From: a bacterium
GTDB lineage: Bacteria > Patescibacteriota > Saccharimonadia > Saccharimonadales > Saccharimonadaceae
Assembly: GCA_027451105.1 (NCBI GenBank)
Contig: DAIDKB010000024.1
Location: 1 to 64,000 of the forward strand
DNA length: 64,000 nt
Reading direction: 5' to 3'
Position 1 is the first letter of the stretch. Each line of letters begins with the position of its first letter. The position numbers and the translations under genes were made by a program. The notes beneath the pieces were generated by a model. The model made no database searches. It was not told where the DNA came from and saw only the letters and a list, made by a program, of their open reading frames with translations. Shown in pieces: positions 1-9,220 of the stretch.

Positions 1-551
1 CCGGCGATGACCGATTGATCCAATATGGCAGCTTTGATTGTGGTACCGGCACGGCGCTTAAAGCGATCTTGAAATTCAGTCGCCGTAAAGTCTGCCTCAA
101 GTGGCTCGGGACCAACCTTTTTCATAAAATCAATATTTGGTATTTCGACCGTCGGCATTAATCGCACCCAGCCAAACTTACGCTGATCATTAAAATAGAG
201 ATGCGTGCCATCGCTAAATTCCAATGTAACGCGAGTCGATTTGTCGGGCAAATTCGCAATCAAGCTATCGTTTGGATGGCCAGCGCCAAAGCGCTGCTCA
301 CCAACAAAAACCAATTGGCCAGTCATTTTAAGGTGAATTATCAGGCTATAGTCGGTTGATAAGTCAATCATCAAAACCTTGGCACGGCGGCGAACATTAG
401 TAATGGCGGCATCAATTAAAAATTCCCGCACCTCGATATCAGAGTTTGGAAAGCTCTTTGGATTATCGGAAATAGCACTTTTTACCACGCGACCGATAAT
501 TAATTTATGCAGCCCAGCGCGAACAGTCTCAACCTCTGGTAGCTCAGGCAT
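1..551 (-). CDS. mutM: Formamidopyrimidine-DNA glycosylase, 3' part off the window
   Basis: Base-excision repair glycosylase/AP lyase that removes oxidised purines such as 8-oxoguanine. The first 183 codons are visible. They begin with the family signature MPELPEVETV, in which Pro2 is the nucleophile and Glu3 the catalytic acid, and carry a KMTGQL segment and the DQSVIAG motif of the start of the helical domain. The H2TH and zinc-finger parts lie beyond the window edge. The ATG overlaps the end of the upstream HAD gene by 8 bp, so it is translationally coupled as the last visible gene of the polA-dut operon. The repair context fits the assignment. Confidence 0.93.
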   Translation of the reverse strand, partial: MPELPEVETVRAGLHKLIIGRVVKSAISDNPKSFPNSDIEVREFLIDAAITNVRRRAKVLMIDLSTDYSLIIHLKMTGQLVFVGEQRFGAGHPNDSLIANLPDKSTRVTLEFSDGTHLYFNDQRKFGWVRLMPTVEIPNIDFMKKVGPEPLEADFTATEFQDRFKRRAGTTIKAAILDQSVIA

Positions 552-1125
552 TTTCTGCCTCAATCAATCGATCAAAGTCCTCTCTGGCCTGATCAACATC
601 GCCAAACAAAATCGCCCGCATACCGGCTCGTTCGGCACCATCGACATTATCGAGCAAATCGTCAATCATAACGCACTCCGAAATATCAACGCCAAGCCGA
701 CTAGCGGCCAGTTCATAAATTTCGCGTGAGGGTTTAATCATCCCCTCTTCGCCCGACAATACGACTGAGTCAAACAACCGATCACGTTCAGTTTTAGGGA
801 TAAAATCTTCAAGCCGCCAGACACTGATATTGCTGAGCATGCCAACTTTGAATTTATTCGATTTTTTTAAATCATTAATCCAGTCAAAAACCGGTTCATT
901 GCGAACTCGGCTATTCCAATAACGTTTTTGAAACTCTTCGGTAGTTAGCCCAGTCAGCTCGGCCGCCATCTGGTTATACTCATCACGACTGATATAGCCA
1001 TAGTCCGACCGCATTGATAAATCTCGAAAGTCTTCAACTGTTTCGGGAAAGTCGCGCGCCAACATTACTTGAGCCGGCACAATCAGCACACCAAAACAAT
1101 CAAAAATTACTGCTTTTATAGCCAC
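544..1125 (-). CDS. HAD-superfamily hydrolase (subfamily IA-like)
   Basis: Predicted cytosolic phosphatase of 193 aa. Motif I is FDCFGVL with the nucleophile Asp near residue 9. Phe replaces the second motif-I Asp, as in some YihX-like members, so the acid/base step may differ. Motif II is LSNIS, motif III KPSREIY and motif IV IDDLLDNV. The start is GTG, chosen because AGGAGG lies 7 nt upstream. The gene sits between a membrane-anchored hypothetical and mutM in the polA operon, so a nucleotide or sugar phosphate substrate is plausible but unproven. Confidence 0.8.
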   Translation of the reverse strand: MAIKAVIFDCFGVLIVPAQVMLARDFPETVEDFRDLSMRSDYGYISRDEYNQMAAELTGLTTEEFQKRYWNSRVRNEPVFDWINDLKKSNKFKVGMLSNISVWRLEDFIPKTERDRLFDSVVLSGEEGMIKPSREIYELAASRLGVDISECVMIDDLLDNVDGAERAGMRAILFGDVDQAREDFDRLIEAENA

Positions 1126-1149
1126 GTCGTCGCCTCCTTAATTTAAAGT

Positions 1150-1761
1150 TTATAGACCAATTTTATTAATTAATTGAGTTGCGTTCGGAATTTGACTGAC
1201 AAATAATTGCGTAAGCTGATCAACGCTGGCATCAAGCGAGCCTTTTGACCCCCGACAGGTCGAAGTCCACAAAGTCTTAACCGATTTGTCGGCCTGCAAA
1301 ATCGCAAACTCGTAAACCTGTCCAGTTGCACAAATGCCGCGCGTATCGTTCTTGTCACCTGTCAGCTCACTACCTTTTGCCATATTAGCCTTATCGAGTG
1401 AATAGACAAACTGCTCATAGGCGGGGACATTATTGCCCAGGCTAACGTTATCAACGGTTGTATCCAGATAGCCGGTATAGGTCGTCAAATCGCGTGACGA
1501 TGGCGTAATCGTTATTTGATAGGAGTGGAACTGTTCATCGGCCACAATTGCGCCCCGCACAGTCATACGAACCGATCGATCAGCCGTCGTGCTGAGTAGC
1601 GCTTGACGACTAGCATCGATTTGCGAGACGCTCGCCTGGTTAGAGCTAGAGGTGTTAAAAAAGATTGCACGAGTAAGCGACACAAGTGCGGCCACGGCTA
1701 CAGCGGCGATAATTAGGACGAGTGCAATTGGAAAAATTCGGGAATTTCGATAGCTTGCCAT
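1150..1761 (-). CDS. Membrane-anchored hypothetical protein
   Basis: 203 aa and not recognised. A positively charged N-terminus (SYRNSR) is followed by one hydrophobic helix at about residues 10-32. The rest is a polar, Ser/Thr-rich, presumably extracytoplasmic domain of mixed beta character with two cysteines (CATGQ and STCRG) that could form a disulfide. It starts 4 bp after the dut stop codon, so it is part of the polA-dut-HAD-mutM operon, though nothing in its sequence links it to DNA metabolism. It has the same build (short tail, one helix, exported domain) as the protein at 8268. Confidence 0.7.
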   Translation of the reverse strand: MASYRNSRIFPIALVLIIAAVAVAALVSLTRAIFFNTSSSNQASVSQIDASRQALLSTTADRSVRMTVRGAIVADEQFHSYQITITPSSRDLTTYTGYLDTTVDNVSLGNNVPAYEQFVYSLDKANMAKGSELTGDKNDTRGICATGQVYEFAILQADKSVKTLWTSTCRGSKGSLDASVDQLTQLFVSQIPNATQLINKIGL

Positions 1762-1764
1762 AGA

Positions 1765-2241
1765 CTATATCTTAGTATCTTTCTGACGAGTAGTCAATGG
1801 CGATGACACCCCAGTGCTGCCCATGCCACCTTGGCCACGGTTCGTCTGTCCGAGCCCATCAACCAACTGCCAAGCCGCAGTTTCGTACTTTGAAATTACC
1901 ATTTGAGCGATGCGCATGTTGGGTTCAATTACAAAATCATCGCTACCAAGATTTACAACCAATGCCGCTACCTCACCTCGATAATCGGCATCAATCGTGC
2001 CAATTCCATTAACCATCGTCAGACCGTGCTTAATCGATAGGCCACTGCGAGCCCTAATTTGCGCCTCATATCCAGGCGGCAACTCAATCGCTAGGCCAGT
2101 GCCAACCATAGCACGTTCAAGAGGCTGCAAAGTTATTGGCTGATCGATACAAGCGTGCAAGTCCATGCCAGCTGAATGCTCGGTTTGATACGTCGGCAGA
2201 ATAGCACTCGGTTGCAAGCGAATGACCTGAATTTTGACCAT
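1765..2241 (-). CDS. dut: dUTP diphosphatase (dUTPase)
   Basis: Hydrolyses dUTP to dUMP and PPi, which prevents uracil incorporation and supplies dTMP synthesis. It is a 158-aa homotrimeric-type enzyme with all five motifs: AGMDLHA (1), RARSGL (2), GTIDADYRGEV (3, with the catalytic Asp), RIAQMVI (4) and the Gly-rich RGQGGMGSTG (5). The ATG directly abuts the polA stop codon, so the two genes form one transcription unit. Length and motifs are ordinary for the family. Confidence 0.96.
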   Translation of the reverse strand: MVKIQVIRLQPSAILPTYQTEHSAGMDLHACIDQPITLQPLERAMVGTGLAIELPPGYEAQIRARSGLSIKHGLTMVNGIGTIDADYRGEVAALVVNLGSDDFVIEPNMRIAQMVISKYETAAWQLVDGLGQTNRGQGGMGSTGVSSPLTTRQKDTKI

Positions 2242-4773
2242 CTACAGTTCGCCCCAGTCCTTGCCGATGCTAACATCAACACGCAGTTTAATGCCCAGCT
2301 GGGGTGCAATATTTTCCATCGTATTTTTTAAGATTTCGGCAATTTTGTCGGCGTTTTCGATCGGTGCTTCGACTAAAATACTATCGTGGATTTGAAGAAT
2401 TTGCTCACCCAGACCGTCCAGTTTTTGATCGACTTCAAGCATCGCCAGCTTCATCAAATCAGCTTCAGTACCCTGAATTGGCATGTTAGCGGCCGCTCGC
2501 TCGGCGCTCTGACGAACAATAAAATTACTGCTATGGATGTCGGGTGTCGGGCGACGACGGCCAAAATAAGTCTCGACATAGCCATCAGTCCGAGCCTGAG
2601 TTAAGGTCGCTTCAATATAACGTCGAATTGGCGCCCGCAGCTCAAAATAGCGGTCGATAAATTTCTTGGCCTCAATAAAAGTCATGCCAGTTGCCGCACT
2701 TAAGCCATGCGGACTCATACCGTATAAAATTCCAAAGTTAATCACCTTAGCATCGCGACGCTGGCGCTTAGTGACGTCGTCCATCGGTACGCTATAGACC
2801 TCGCTAGCTGTCTTGGTATGAATATCGATATCACCATTAAAGTCATTAATCATTTCCTTGTCGCCAGCTAGAATCGCCGCCAGCCGCAGCTCGAATTGTG
2901 AGTAGTCGGCACTGATAAAAATCTTATCGCCATCAGGCACAAAGGCCGATCGAATTTGACGGCCCAAATCGGTTCGGACTGGAATATTTTGCAGGTTCGG
3001 ATTTGTACTGCTAAGTCGGCCGGTACTAGCAACATCCTGATTGAAAGTTGTATGAATCCGGTCTTGGTCATCAGCTAGTTTTGGCAGAGCGTCCACATAG
3101 GTATTTTTAAGCTTGGCTAGCTCCCTAGTGCGCTCAATTAACTCGATGATTGGATGTTGACCACGTAGCTTATCTAGCTCTTTTTGGCCAGTACTATAGC
3201 CCGTTTTGCCTTTTTTAATGCCCGTCGTCGGTAGCTGTAACTTTGTAAATAACACTTCTGAAAGCTGAGCTGGACTGCCGATGTTAAAATCGTAACCGAC
3301 CATTGAATACATTTCTTGTTCAAGCCGGGCATGCTCCTCACCCAGCTTTTGGCTCATTTCGCTAAGGACGGTCGGGTTAATTTTGATACCACGATACTCC
3401 ATTCTAAATAGTATGTAAGTTAGTGGAAAATCAAACTCACGGGCAATTTTAGCCAGCTTTGGTTCGGCCTCAAATTTAGTTAGCTGGGATTGATAAACAC
3501 TCCACATCGCCGCAATCACCCGCTCCGGTGAATCATCAATATCAATACCCGATAGACCGCTTAGGCTACGGTCACGCTGCAAAGGATTAATTAAAAAAGC
3601 TGCTTGATGAATATCGTGAAGTTCGCCAAACTTTACAAAAACTCCAAGCGCCGCTAGCTGATGATAAAGGATCTTGGAGTCGTGACTAACAACCGTCGCC
3701 AACTCAAACACCCGCCATGCACTGCGATCTAGGTCACTAACCCTTGTACGCGCGTACGTCTTATCATTCATCGACAACCAAATCGACTCGTCTTCAACAC
3801 GTAGGACAACCGGCCCATCGATATTAATGACATCAGGCCAAGCGACTTCTTTCATTTCAATTTGATTTAGAGGCGTATCGACTTCTTCCGACTTCTTAGC
3901 CTGCATATGATCTGGCAAACGCCTCACAAGCGAAGAAAACTCCAAACGCTTCAAAATAGCGGCAACTTTATCAAGATCAGTATCGTTGACATCGGCTACA
4001 TCCCAGTCTAATTTAACTGGCGCATCAACCCAAATCCGGCCGACTTCCTTGCTCATATAGGCCAGCTCTTTGCCGGCTACCAGCTTGTTGGCAATCGAAG
4101 GCTTGATATCGTCAATGTGTTCGTAAATATTATCAAGTGTCTTATACTCTTGTAGCAGCGAGATAGCGGTTTTTTCACCAATACCGGGAACACCCGGCAA
4201 ATTATCAGATGAGTCCCCTTTTAACGATTTCAGATCCAAAAATTGTTCGACTTCAATACCATATTTTTTTTCAAAATAATCAACGTCGAACTCTTCCAAA
4301 TTTGATAGACCATTTTTAAGTGCATAAACTTTTGTTAATGGACCAACTAGTTGCAAAGCATCGAGGTCGCTCGTTATAAGATCTGTTTCAATACCCTTAG
4401 CAGTCGCCTCTTTGGCAAAGGCGCCCAATATATCATCGGCCTCATAATCATCCAGCTCGTAAAGTGGCCAGCCAAAAGCGTCTAGCAGCTCAAATAAGAT
4501 TGGCATCTGAGCATAAAAGTCGTCTGGCGCTTTTTTGCGACCCGCCTTGTACTCAGGATATATCTCACGACGCTTACGAATATTAGTGCCTTTTTTATCC
4601 CAAGCCACCGCCACATAATCAGGTTTGAGTTTTTTAATCAGCTCAATTGCCAGCGACGCAAAGCCAAAAACGCCACCAGTTGGCGTGCCATCACTCAGCG
4701 ACAGTCCCGGCATCGAATAATAGCCGCGATAAAACACCGATTTTCCGTCAATTACCGCCAGTCGTTTTGTCAT
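2242..4773 (-). CDS. polA: DNA polymerase I
   Basis: 843 aa. An N-terminal 5' nuclease (PIN domain starting IDGKSVFYRGYY, then the H3TH segment KGDSSDNLPGVPGIGEKT) is followed by a degenerate 3'-5' exonuclease domain with no DxE motif, and a full polymerase domain. Motif A is SADYSQFELR, motif B RRDAKVINFGILYG and motif C QIHDSI. Two family-invariant spots differ: Phe replaces the motif A Ile (E. coli I709) and Ser replaces the Glu of HDE. I chose ATG at 4773 over a TTG six codons upstream because a TATACT -10 box (4780-4785) lies 6 nt before this ATG, which suggests a leaderless mRNA. First gene of the polA-dut operon. Confidence 0.96.
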   Translation of the reverse strand: MTKRLAVIDGKSVFYRGYYSMPGLSLSDGTPTGGVFGFASLAIELIKKLKPDYVAVAWDKKGTNIRKRREIYPEYKAGRKKAPDDFYAQMPILFELLDAFGWPLYELDDYEADDILGAFAKEATAKGIETDLITSDLDALQLVGPLTKVYALKNGLSNLEEFDVDYFEKKYGIEVEQFLDLKSLKGDSSDNLPGVPGIGEKTAISLLQEYKTLDNIYEHIDDIKPSIANKLVAGKELAYMSKEVGRIWVDAPVKLDWDVADVNDTDLDKVAAILKRLEFSSLVRRLPDHMQAKKSEEVDTPLNQIEMKEVAWPDVINIDGPVVLRVEDESIWLSMNDKTYARTRVSDLDRSAWRVFELATVVSHDSKILYHQLAALGVFVKFGELHDIHQAAFLINPLQRDRSLSGLSGIDIDDSPERVIAAMWSVYQSQLTKFEAEPKLAKIAREFDFPLTYILFRMEYRGIKINPTVLSEMSQKLGEEHARLEQEMYSMVGYDFNIGSPAQLSEVLFTKLQLPTTGIKKGKTGYSTGQKELDKLRGQHPIIELIERTRELAKLKNTYVDALPKLADDQDRIHTTFNQDVASTGRLSSTNPNLQNIPVRTDLGRQIRSAFVPDGDKIFISADYSQFELRLAAILAGDKEMINDFNGDIDIHTKTASEVYSVPMDDVTKRQRRDAKVINFGILYGMSPHGLSAATGMTFIEAKKFIDRYFELRAPIRRYIEATLTQARTDGYVETYFGRRRPTPDIHSSNFIVRQSAERAAANMPIQGTEADLMKLAMLEVDQKLDGLGEQILQIHDSILVEAPIENADKIAEILKNTMENIAPQLGIKLRVDVSIGKDWGEL

Positions 4774-4845
4774 GTTATCAGTATAGCCCAAAAGCAGGTC
4801 GCCCTACCAGAAATATAAATAACCATAATCTGTTAAACTTAAACT

Positions 4846-5415
4846 ATGAATACTTACAAAAACCTAAAAATAATCGCCTTTGTAGGCTTAGCTGGTGCCG
4901 GTAAAAGCTCAGCCGTCGAATATCTAACCGAAAAAGGTTATCCAAAAGTTTACTTTGGTGGCGTTGTCCTTGAGGCTATGACTAAGGCTGGACTAGAGCA
5001 TACCCTTGAAAACGAAAAGGTTTTTCGCGAAGATTTACGCGCCCGTGAAGGCAAGGACTTTATCGCCAATAGAATCATCGATCAGATTAACGAACTTGAA
5101 AAAAGTGGTCAGCATCGTATTATTGCCGATGGAATTTATAGCTGGACTGAATATAAAGCGCTCAAATCGGCTTTTCCGGGTGAACTAATTGTCGTAGCAG
5201 TAATTGCACCAAAACACCTTAGACACCGCCGTCTGAATGTCCGTCCGGTCCGTCCACTGACCGACAACGAAGCTAATCAACGCGACTGGGCTGAAATTGA
5301 GAATCTTGAAAAAGGCGGCCCAATTGCCATCGCCGACTACAGCATCATTAATGATAGCGATCTCGAAAACCTACACGATCAAATCGATCAGGTACTTGAA
5401 CATACTGATTTCTAA
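4846..5415 (+). CDS. P-loop kinase related to dephospho-CoA kinase / UPF0200
   Basis: 189 aa with a Walker A motif at the N-terminus (GLAGAGKSS), then a short segment resembling the archaeal UPF0200 and CoaE nucleoside-kinase families (GYPKVYFGGVVLEAMTKAG), and a basic RHRRLNVRPVRP lid-like region. It probably phosphorylates a small metabolite; dephospho-CoA is one candidate but not demonstrable here. It is transcribed divergently from polA and ends at a strong hairpin terminator. Two TAAACT repeats directly precede the ATG, consistent with a short or absent leader. Confidence 0.75.
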   Translation: MNTYKNLKIIAFVGLAGAGKSSAVEYLTEKGYPKVYFGGVVLEAMTKAGLEHTLENEKVFREDLRAREGKDFIANRIIDQINELEKSGQHRIIADGIYSWTEYKALKSAFPGELIVVAVIAPKHLRHRRLNVRPVRPLTDNEANQRDWAEIENLEKGGPIAIADYSIINDSDLENLHDQIDQVLEHTDF

Positions 5416-5417
5416 CA

Positions 5418-5447
5418 AATAAGAGCCCGAGTGGGCTCTTATTTTAT
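5418..5447. terminator. Bidirectional rho-independent terminator
   Basis: An 11-bp perfect stem (5418-5428 pairs with 5433-5443) with a GAGT loop, A/T-rich on both sides. It separates the convergent kinase gene and rpoD. Confidence 0.88.
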
Positions 5448-5460
5448 TATCGATTACGAC

Positions 5461-6477
5461 TTAGCCTAAGTACTCATGTAGCTTCTTGGCGTCTTTGTGC
5501 TTGCGTAGTTTGGCAAGCGCCTTGGCTTCAATCTGGCGAATGCGTTCGCGGGTGACGGCAAACTCTTGACCAACCTCTTCGAGGGTGTGTGACTTACCAT
5601 TTTCTAGGCCAAATCGCATTTTGACGATTTTTTGCTCACGATCACTTAGCGTCGATAGAATTGACTGAACCTGCTCTTTTAACAGCTGTGAGGTGGCTGA
5701 CTCTTCTGGCGTGGTGCTATCTTCATCTTCGATAAAGTCGCCCAGAACTGAATCTTCGTCTTCACCATCGCGACCAACACCAGCATCAAGTGAGGTGATG
5801 TCTTGCTTGATCTTGATGACGTACTCAACCTTGTCTGGTTCCATCTCAAGCTCTTTGGCTAGCTCTTCGATAGTTGGCTCGCGGTTAAGCTCTTGAGTCA
5901 TACGACGCTGGGTGCGCAGCAACTTGTTAATTGTCTCAACCATGTGCACCGGAATACGAATGGTACGAGCCTGGTCGGCAATGGCGCGGGTAATCGCCTG
6001 GCGAATCCACCAAGTCGCGTAGGTACTAAACTTAAAGCCCTTGTCGGGATCAAACTTCTCAACGGCACGTAATAAACCGGTATTACCCTCTTGGATTAAG
6101 TCCAAAAAGTCTAGACCGCGGCCGCTATAACGCTTGGCAATCGAAACCACCAAACGCATGTTGGCTTCGGCCATTTTGTCTTTGGCTTTTTTGTCGCCTG
6201 CCACAACGCGGTGCGCTAGCGCCAATTCTTCTTCAGAGTTCAGCAGAGGAATTTTACCAATTTCGCGCAGGTAAAGACGAACGCTGTCATCGCTAGCATC
6301 GTCAAAATATTGACCCTGGCTTAGGATGTCATCATCCTCTTCTTCCTCATCTTCCAGCTCTTCAATCGCCGGCTCTTCAATATCAGACAACGGCGCCACG
6401 ATATCGCCAATTATTGGATCATCGTCCTTTAAGATTTCATCATCGAGCGGAATATCATTAGTCTTATCTTTGGCCAC
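5461..6477 (-). CDS. rpoD: RNA polymerase primary sigma factor (sigma-70)
   Basis: 338 aa. An acidic N-terminal tail replaces region 1.1. It is followed by region 1.2 ([16 protein letters not shown]), region 2 with [16 protein letters not shown] and [13 protein letters not shown], region 3, and region 4 with the helix-turn-helix [14 protein letters not shown]. This is a compact housekeeping factor. The start is GTG with AGGAG 7 nt upstream, and the gene overlaps the dnaG 3' end by 14 bp, so dnaG and rpoD form a reduced macromolecular-synthesis operon without rpsU. It presumably recognises the TTGAC(A/T)-17-TATAAT promoters seen throughout the window. Confidence 0.97.
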   Translation of the reverse strand: MAKDKTNDIPLDDEILKDDDPIIGDIVAPLSDIEEPAIEELEDEEEEDDDILSQGQYFDDASDDSVRLYLREIGKIPLLNSEEELALAHRVVAGDKKAKDKMAEANMRLVVSIAKRYSGRGLDFLDLIQEGNTGLLRAVEKFDPDKGFKFSTYATWWIRQAITRAIADQARTIRIPVHMVETINKLLRTQRRMTQELNREPTIEELAKELEMEPDKVEYVIKIKQDITSLDAGVGRDGEDEDSVLGDFIEDEDSTTPEESATSQLLKEQVQSILSTLSDREQKIVKMRFGLENGKSHTLEEVGQEFAVTRERIRQIEAKALAKLRKHKDAKKLHEYLG

Positions 6478-8212
6478 TTTGTATCTCCTTTATCAGGTTA
6501 TTAATTTGGCCGCGTAAATTCGAGGCGAGAGCGTCGTCACCCGCCGTCTCGGCATCACGCAACTGTTCGGTTAATATGTCCTTTTGTTTTTTCTTGTATT
6601 CTCGTACAACCTGGCGGAGCAATCGAGCCGTTTCAAAGTAACGATCTTGATCGTTCCAATCGGCATAGCGAGCGTCGGCCTTTAATAGTAATATTTTTAC
6701 ATAGGTATCGTAATTTTGCAAGCTTACAGGGGTGTCTTTGATAGCCTTACCACCCTCATCTCTCAGATACTGCGCGACAGCTTGACGCTCTGGGCCAGTA
6801 AAATGGGCTGCATCAACATCGCGAAATAAATCGTGGGTGGCGCCATCAATCAAGGCTGCTGCCAGCAGATTATCTTGGTAGGCCGTCTCATCGTGTTCAT
6901 TGGTTGGCTTAATAACAGTTGTACGCATTTTTTGTTCAACCGGCGCCTCGGTATCAGTTAATTTTTTCTTTAAAACATCTAGCGATGAATCAGTATAGGC
7001 TGAAATTTTTTGCAAATAGTGCTCTTGTTCGACCGGGTCCCTTAATGCCCGAACAACGTTTAGGGCTGCGGTCGTAAAGTTCTTTTTACCGGTTGCCGAC
7101 GATAGGTCTTCACGCAATGAATATTGCTTTAACACCCAGTCAACTACAGGTTGTGAGTCATTAATTGCCTTTTGCCACAACTGTTCATCTTTTTGAATTA
7201 ATTCGTCAGGATCTTTGACGTCACTGGGTAAGGTCACGATGGTCAGCTCAATCCCAACCGCTTGAGCAATTGGAATTGCCCGCTCGGTAGCGGCTAAGCC
7301 GGCTTTATCGCCGTCAAACGACAACTTAGCCTTGCCGCTGAGACGCACCAGAGCGCGCAGGTGCGACTCGGTCATCGCCGTACCAGCCGTTGCCACAACT
7401 TGGGTGATACCAACCTGGTGGCTGCTAATAACATCTAGGTTGCCTTCGACAATTACGGCATAGTCATTGTTGCGAATCGCCTCTTTGGCCTGCGACAGAC
7501 CAAAAACATGTCGACTTTTGTCATACAGCATCGTTTGCGGCGTATTAATATATTTTGGCGCCTGCGGATCGTCAACAATAATTCGCGCCGTAAAACCAAT
7601 CACCTGGCCGACGCCGTCCATCAGCGGCACCATCATGCGACCGCGAAACATGTCACTGCCATAACGATTAACTAAGCCAGCTTGCGATAATTCCTCAGCC
7701 GTGTAGCCTTTTTTCTTTAAAAAATTAACCAGTGCATCACCAGTTGTCGGCGCATAACCAATTCGAAAATCTTGAACAATCCGTTTACTTAGCCCACGCT
7801 TTTTAAAAACATATTCCATGGCGTGCTGATTATTAAGTAGACTGTGTTGATAGTAATTAGTCGCCAAGTCGTTCGCGGCCAACAGGCGCTTTTTACGGCT
7901 GGCCGTTTCTTGGCTACTTTTGCTATCATACATTGATAAATCAACACCAGCACGTCGGGCCAATAATTCCAGCGCCTGGCGAAAGTCGATACCTTCGACT
8001 TCCATGACAAATGAAAAAATATCGCCACCCTTATTCGACGAAAAGTCATGCCAAATATGTTTGTCGGGGCTAACGTAAAAGCTGGCGGTTTTTTCGCCGC
8101 TAAATGGACTGAGGCCCTTAAAGTTCCGGCCAGCCCGCTTCAACTGGACATACTCGCCAATCACATCCTCAATGTTGAGGCGCGACCGTACTTCCTCTTT
8201 GGCATCCTGCAT
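6464..8212 (-). CDS. dnaG: DNA primase, zinc ligands missing
   Basis: 582 aa, synthesises RNA primers at the replication fork. The N-terminal CHC2-type fold is clearly present ([10 protein letters not shown] and WHDF, then [14 protein letters not shown]), but the four zinc ligands Cys-His-Cys-Cys are replaced by Ser35, Ser38, Asp56 and Ser59. The TOPRIM core is intact: VEGNLDV with the metal-binding Glu, and SFDGDKAG. The C-terminal helicase-interaction region is divergent. A TATAAT box at 8219-8224 lies only 6 nt before the ATG, so the mRNA is predicted to be leaderless. Cotranscribed with rpoD. Confidence 0.95.
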   Translation of the reverse strand: MQDAKEEVRSRLNIEDVIGEYVQLKRAGRNFKGLSPFSGEKTASFYVSPDKHIWHDFSSNKGGDIFSFVMEVEGIDFRQALELLARRAGVDLSMYDSKSSQETASRKKRLLAANDLATNYYQHSLLNNQHAMEYVFKKRGLSKRIVQDFRIGYAPTTGDALVNFLKKKGYTAEELSQAGLVNRYGSDMFRGRMMVPLMDGVGQVIGFTARIIVDDPQAPKYINTPQTMLYDKSRHVFGLSQAKEAIRNNDYAVIVEGNLDVISSHQVGITQVVATAGTAMTESHLRALVRLSGKAKLSFDGDKAGLAATERAIPIAQAVGIELTIVTLPSDVKDPDELIQKDEQLWQKAINDSQPVVDWVLKQYSLREDLSSATGKKNFTTAALNVVRALRDPVEQEHYLQKISAYTDSSLDVLKKKLTDTEAPVEQKMRTTVIKPTNEHDETAYQDNLLAAALIDGATHDLFRDVDAAHFTGPERQAVAQYLRDEGGKAIKDTPVSLQNYDTYVKILLLKADARYADWNDQDRYFETARLLRQVVREYKKKQKDILTEQLRDAETAGDDALASNLRGQINNLIKEIQSGQR

Positions 8213-8218
8213 GGTTTT

Positions 8219-8224
8219 ATTATA
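8219..8224 (-). promoter_or_regulatory. -10 box of the dnaG-rpoD operon
   Basis: A perfect TATAAT on the minus strand, 6 nt before the dnaG ATG. Initiation 6-7 nt downstream would place the first transcribed base at the start codon. Confidence 0.65.
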
Positions 8225-8267
8225 GCACTATTTACCTCTGTTATTTCTTATGGTTAAATAGACTCAT

Positions 8268-8879
8268 ATGGATCCAAACCAACCACAGCCCAGCTTTACA
8301 CCCGATTACTTAAATCAGATAGCCGTTCAACCGACAAAAAAGCTACCAAATCGTAATCTATTAATTTTGGCAGGACTTGGCATTGCGGTCGTCGTTATCA
8401 TCTTACTGAGTGTTATTGTGTCGGCCTTTGCAAGCCACACGACAGAATATACGCAGCGCCTGGCCGCTCGGCTCAGCACCACTCAGACAATCGCCACTGG
8501 TGCCCAGGCAAACATCAAAAGTAGCGAATTACGCAGCCTCAATAGCAATCTACAACTCTACCTAACTAATACGATTCGCGATATTAATGCGCAACTAAAG
8601 AATGAGAATATTGATCCCACGAGTCTAGACAGCAAGATTGTTGCCAGCGAATCCGGCACCGATATGGCCGGTCGCCTAGAGGATGCTCGCTTGAATGCCG
8701 TCTACGATAGCACTTATGCCCGCGAGATGTCATTTCAGCTAGAATCAATCATGGCTTTAATTGATCAAGTTAAGGCATCAACTAATCAGCAAAGCTTAAA
8801 AGATTTCCTAAACAGCGCTTGGTCGAATCTACAGCCGACTCAAATCGCCTTTTCGAACTTCAGTGCCACTAGCAATTAG
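8268..8879 (+). CDS. Membrane-anchored hypothetical protein
   Basis: 203 aa, not recognised. A proline-rich cytoplasmic tail of about 25 residues precedes a single hydrophobic helix (about residues 30-55). A helical Ser/Thr/Gln-rich exported domain with no cysteines follows. It is divergent from dnaG; a TTAAAT box lies 8 nt before the ATG. The 3' end overlaps the convergent mmcQ gene by 4 bp. Probably a lineage-specific envelope protein. Confidence 0.7.
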   Translation: MDPNQPQPSFTPDYLNQIAVQPTKKLPNRNLLILAGLGIAVVVIILLSVIVSAFASHTTEYTQRLAARLSTTQTIATGAQANIKSSELRSLNSNLQLYLTNTIRDINAQLKNENIDPTSLDSKIVASESGTDMAGRLEDARLNAVYDSTYAREMSFQLESIMALIDQVKASTNQQSLKDFLNSAWSNLQPTQIAFSNFSATSN

Positions 8880-9220
8880 GTGGCTTGGCCGGTTACCAAA
8901 TCGTAACTAACGTGCATCAGGCTTTTTAACTCATCGTCGGGCACCTGACCAGTTAGAATAATCGTGTTCCAGTGCTTTTTGCTAAGATGATAGCCCGGTA
9001 AGACAGTTTCATAGACTTCACGCAGACGCTCTGCCAACTGTGGGTCACACTTTAGACTAATCCTCAGCGGCTTTGACTCATCGGCAATCAAAGCGAACAT
9101 TTTACCACCACTACTCTCGGTACGGCCGACCTTATAAACCGACGTACCCTCACCAAAAGGAAAGTCTAACCAGCTGTCGGGAAATGATAGTAAATAGTCG
9201 TGTAGTTCTTTGTGGGTCAT
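8876..9220 (-). CDS. MmcQ/YjbR family protein
   Basis: 114 aa with the CyaY/YjbR-like fold of the MmcQ family. Visible hallmarks are the opening HDYLLSFPDSWLDFPFGE, a central ISLKCDPQLAERLRE segment and the LSKKHWNTIILTG segment. Members are described as small DNA-binding-like proteins with no settled function. The start codon overlaps the orn stop by 4 bp, so it is the last gene of argS-mscL-orn-mmcQ. Confidence 0.85.
   Translation of the reverse strand: MTHKELHDYLLSFPDSWLDFPFGEGTSVYKVGRTESSGGKMFALIADESKPLRISLKCDPQLAERLREVYETVLPGYHLSKKHWNTIILTGQVPDDELKSLMHVSYDLVTGQAT

Noticed and set aside
4774-4791. TTG start of polA six codons upstream
   Set aside because: It would place the start at or before the TATACT -10 box; the ATG at 4773 lies 6 nt after it.
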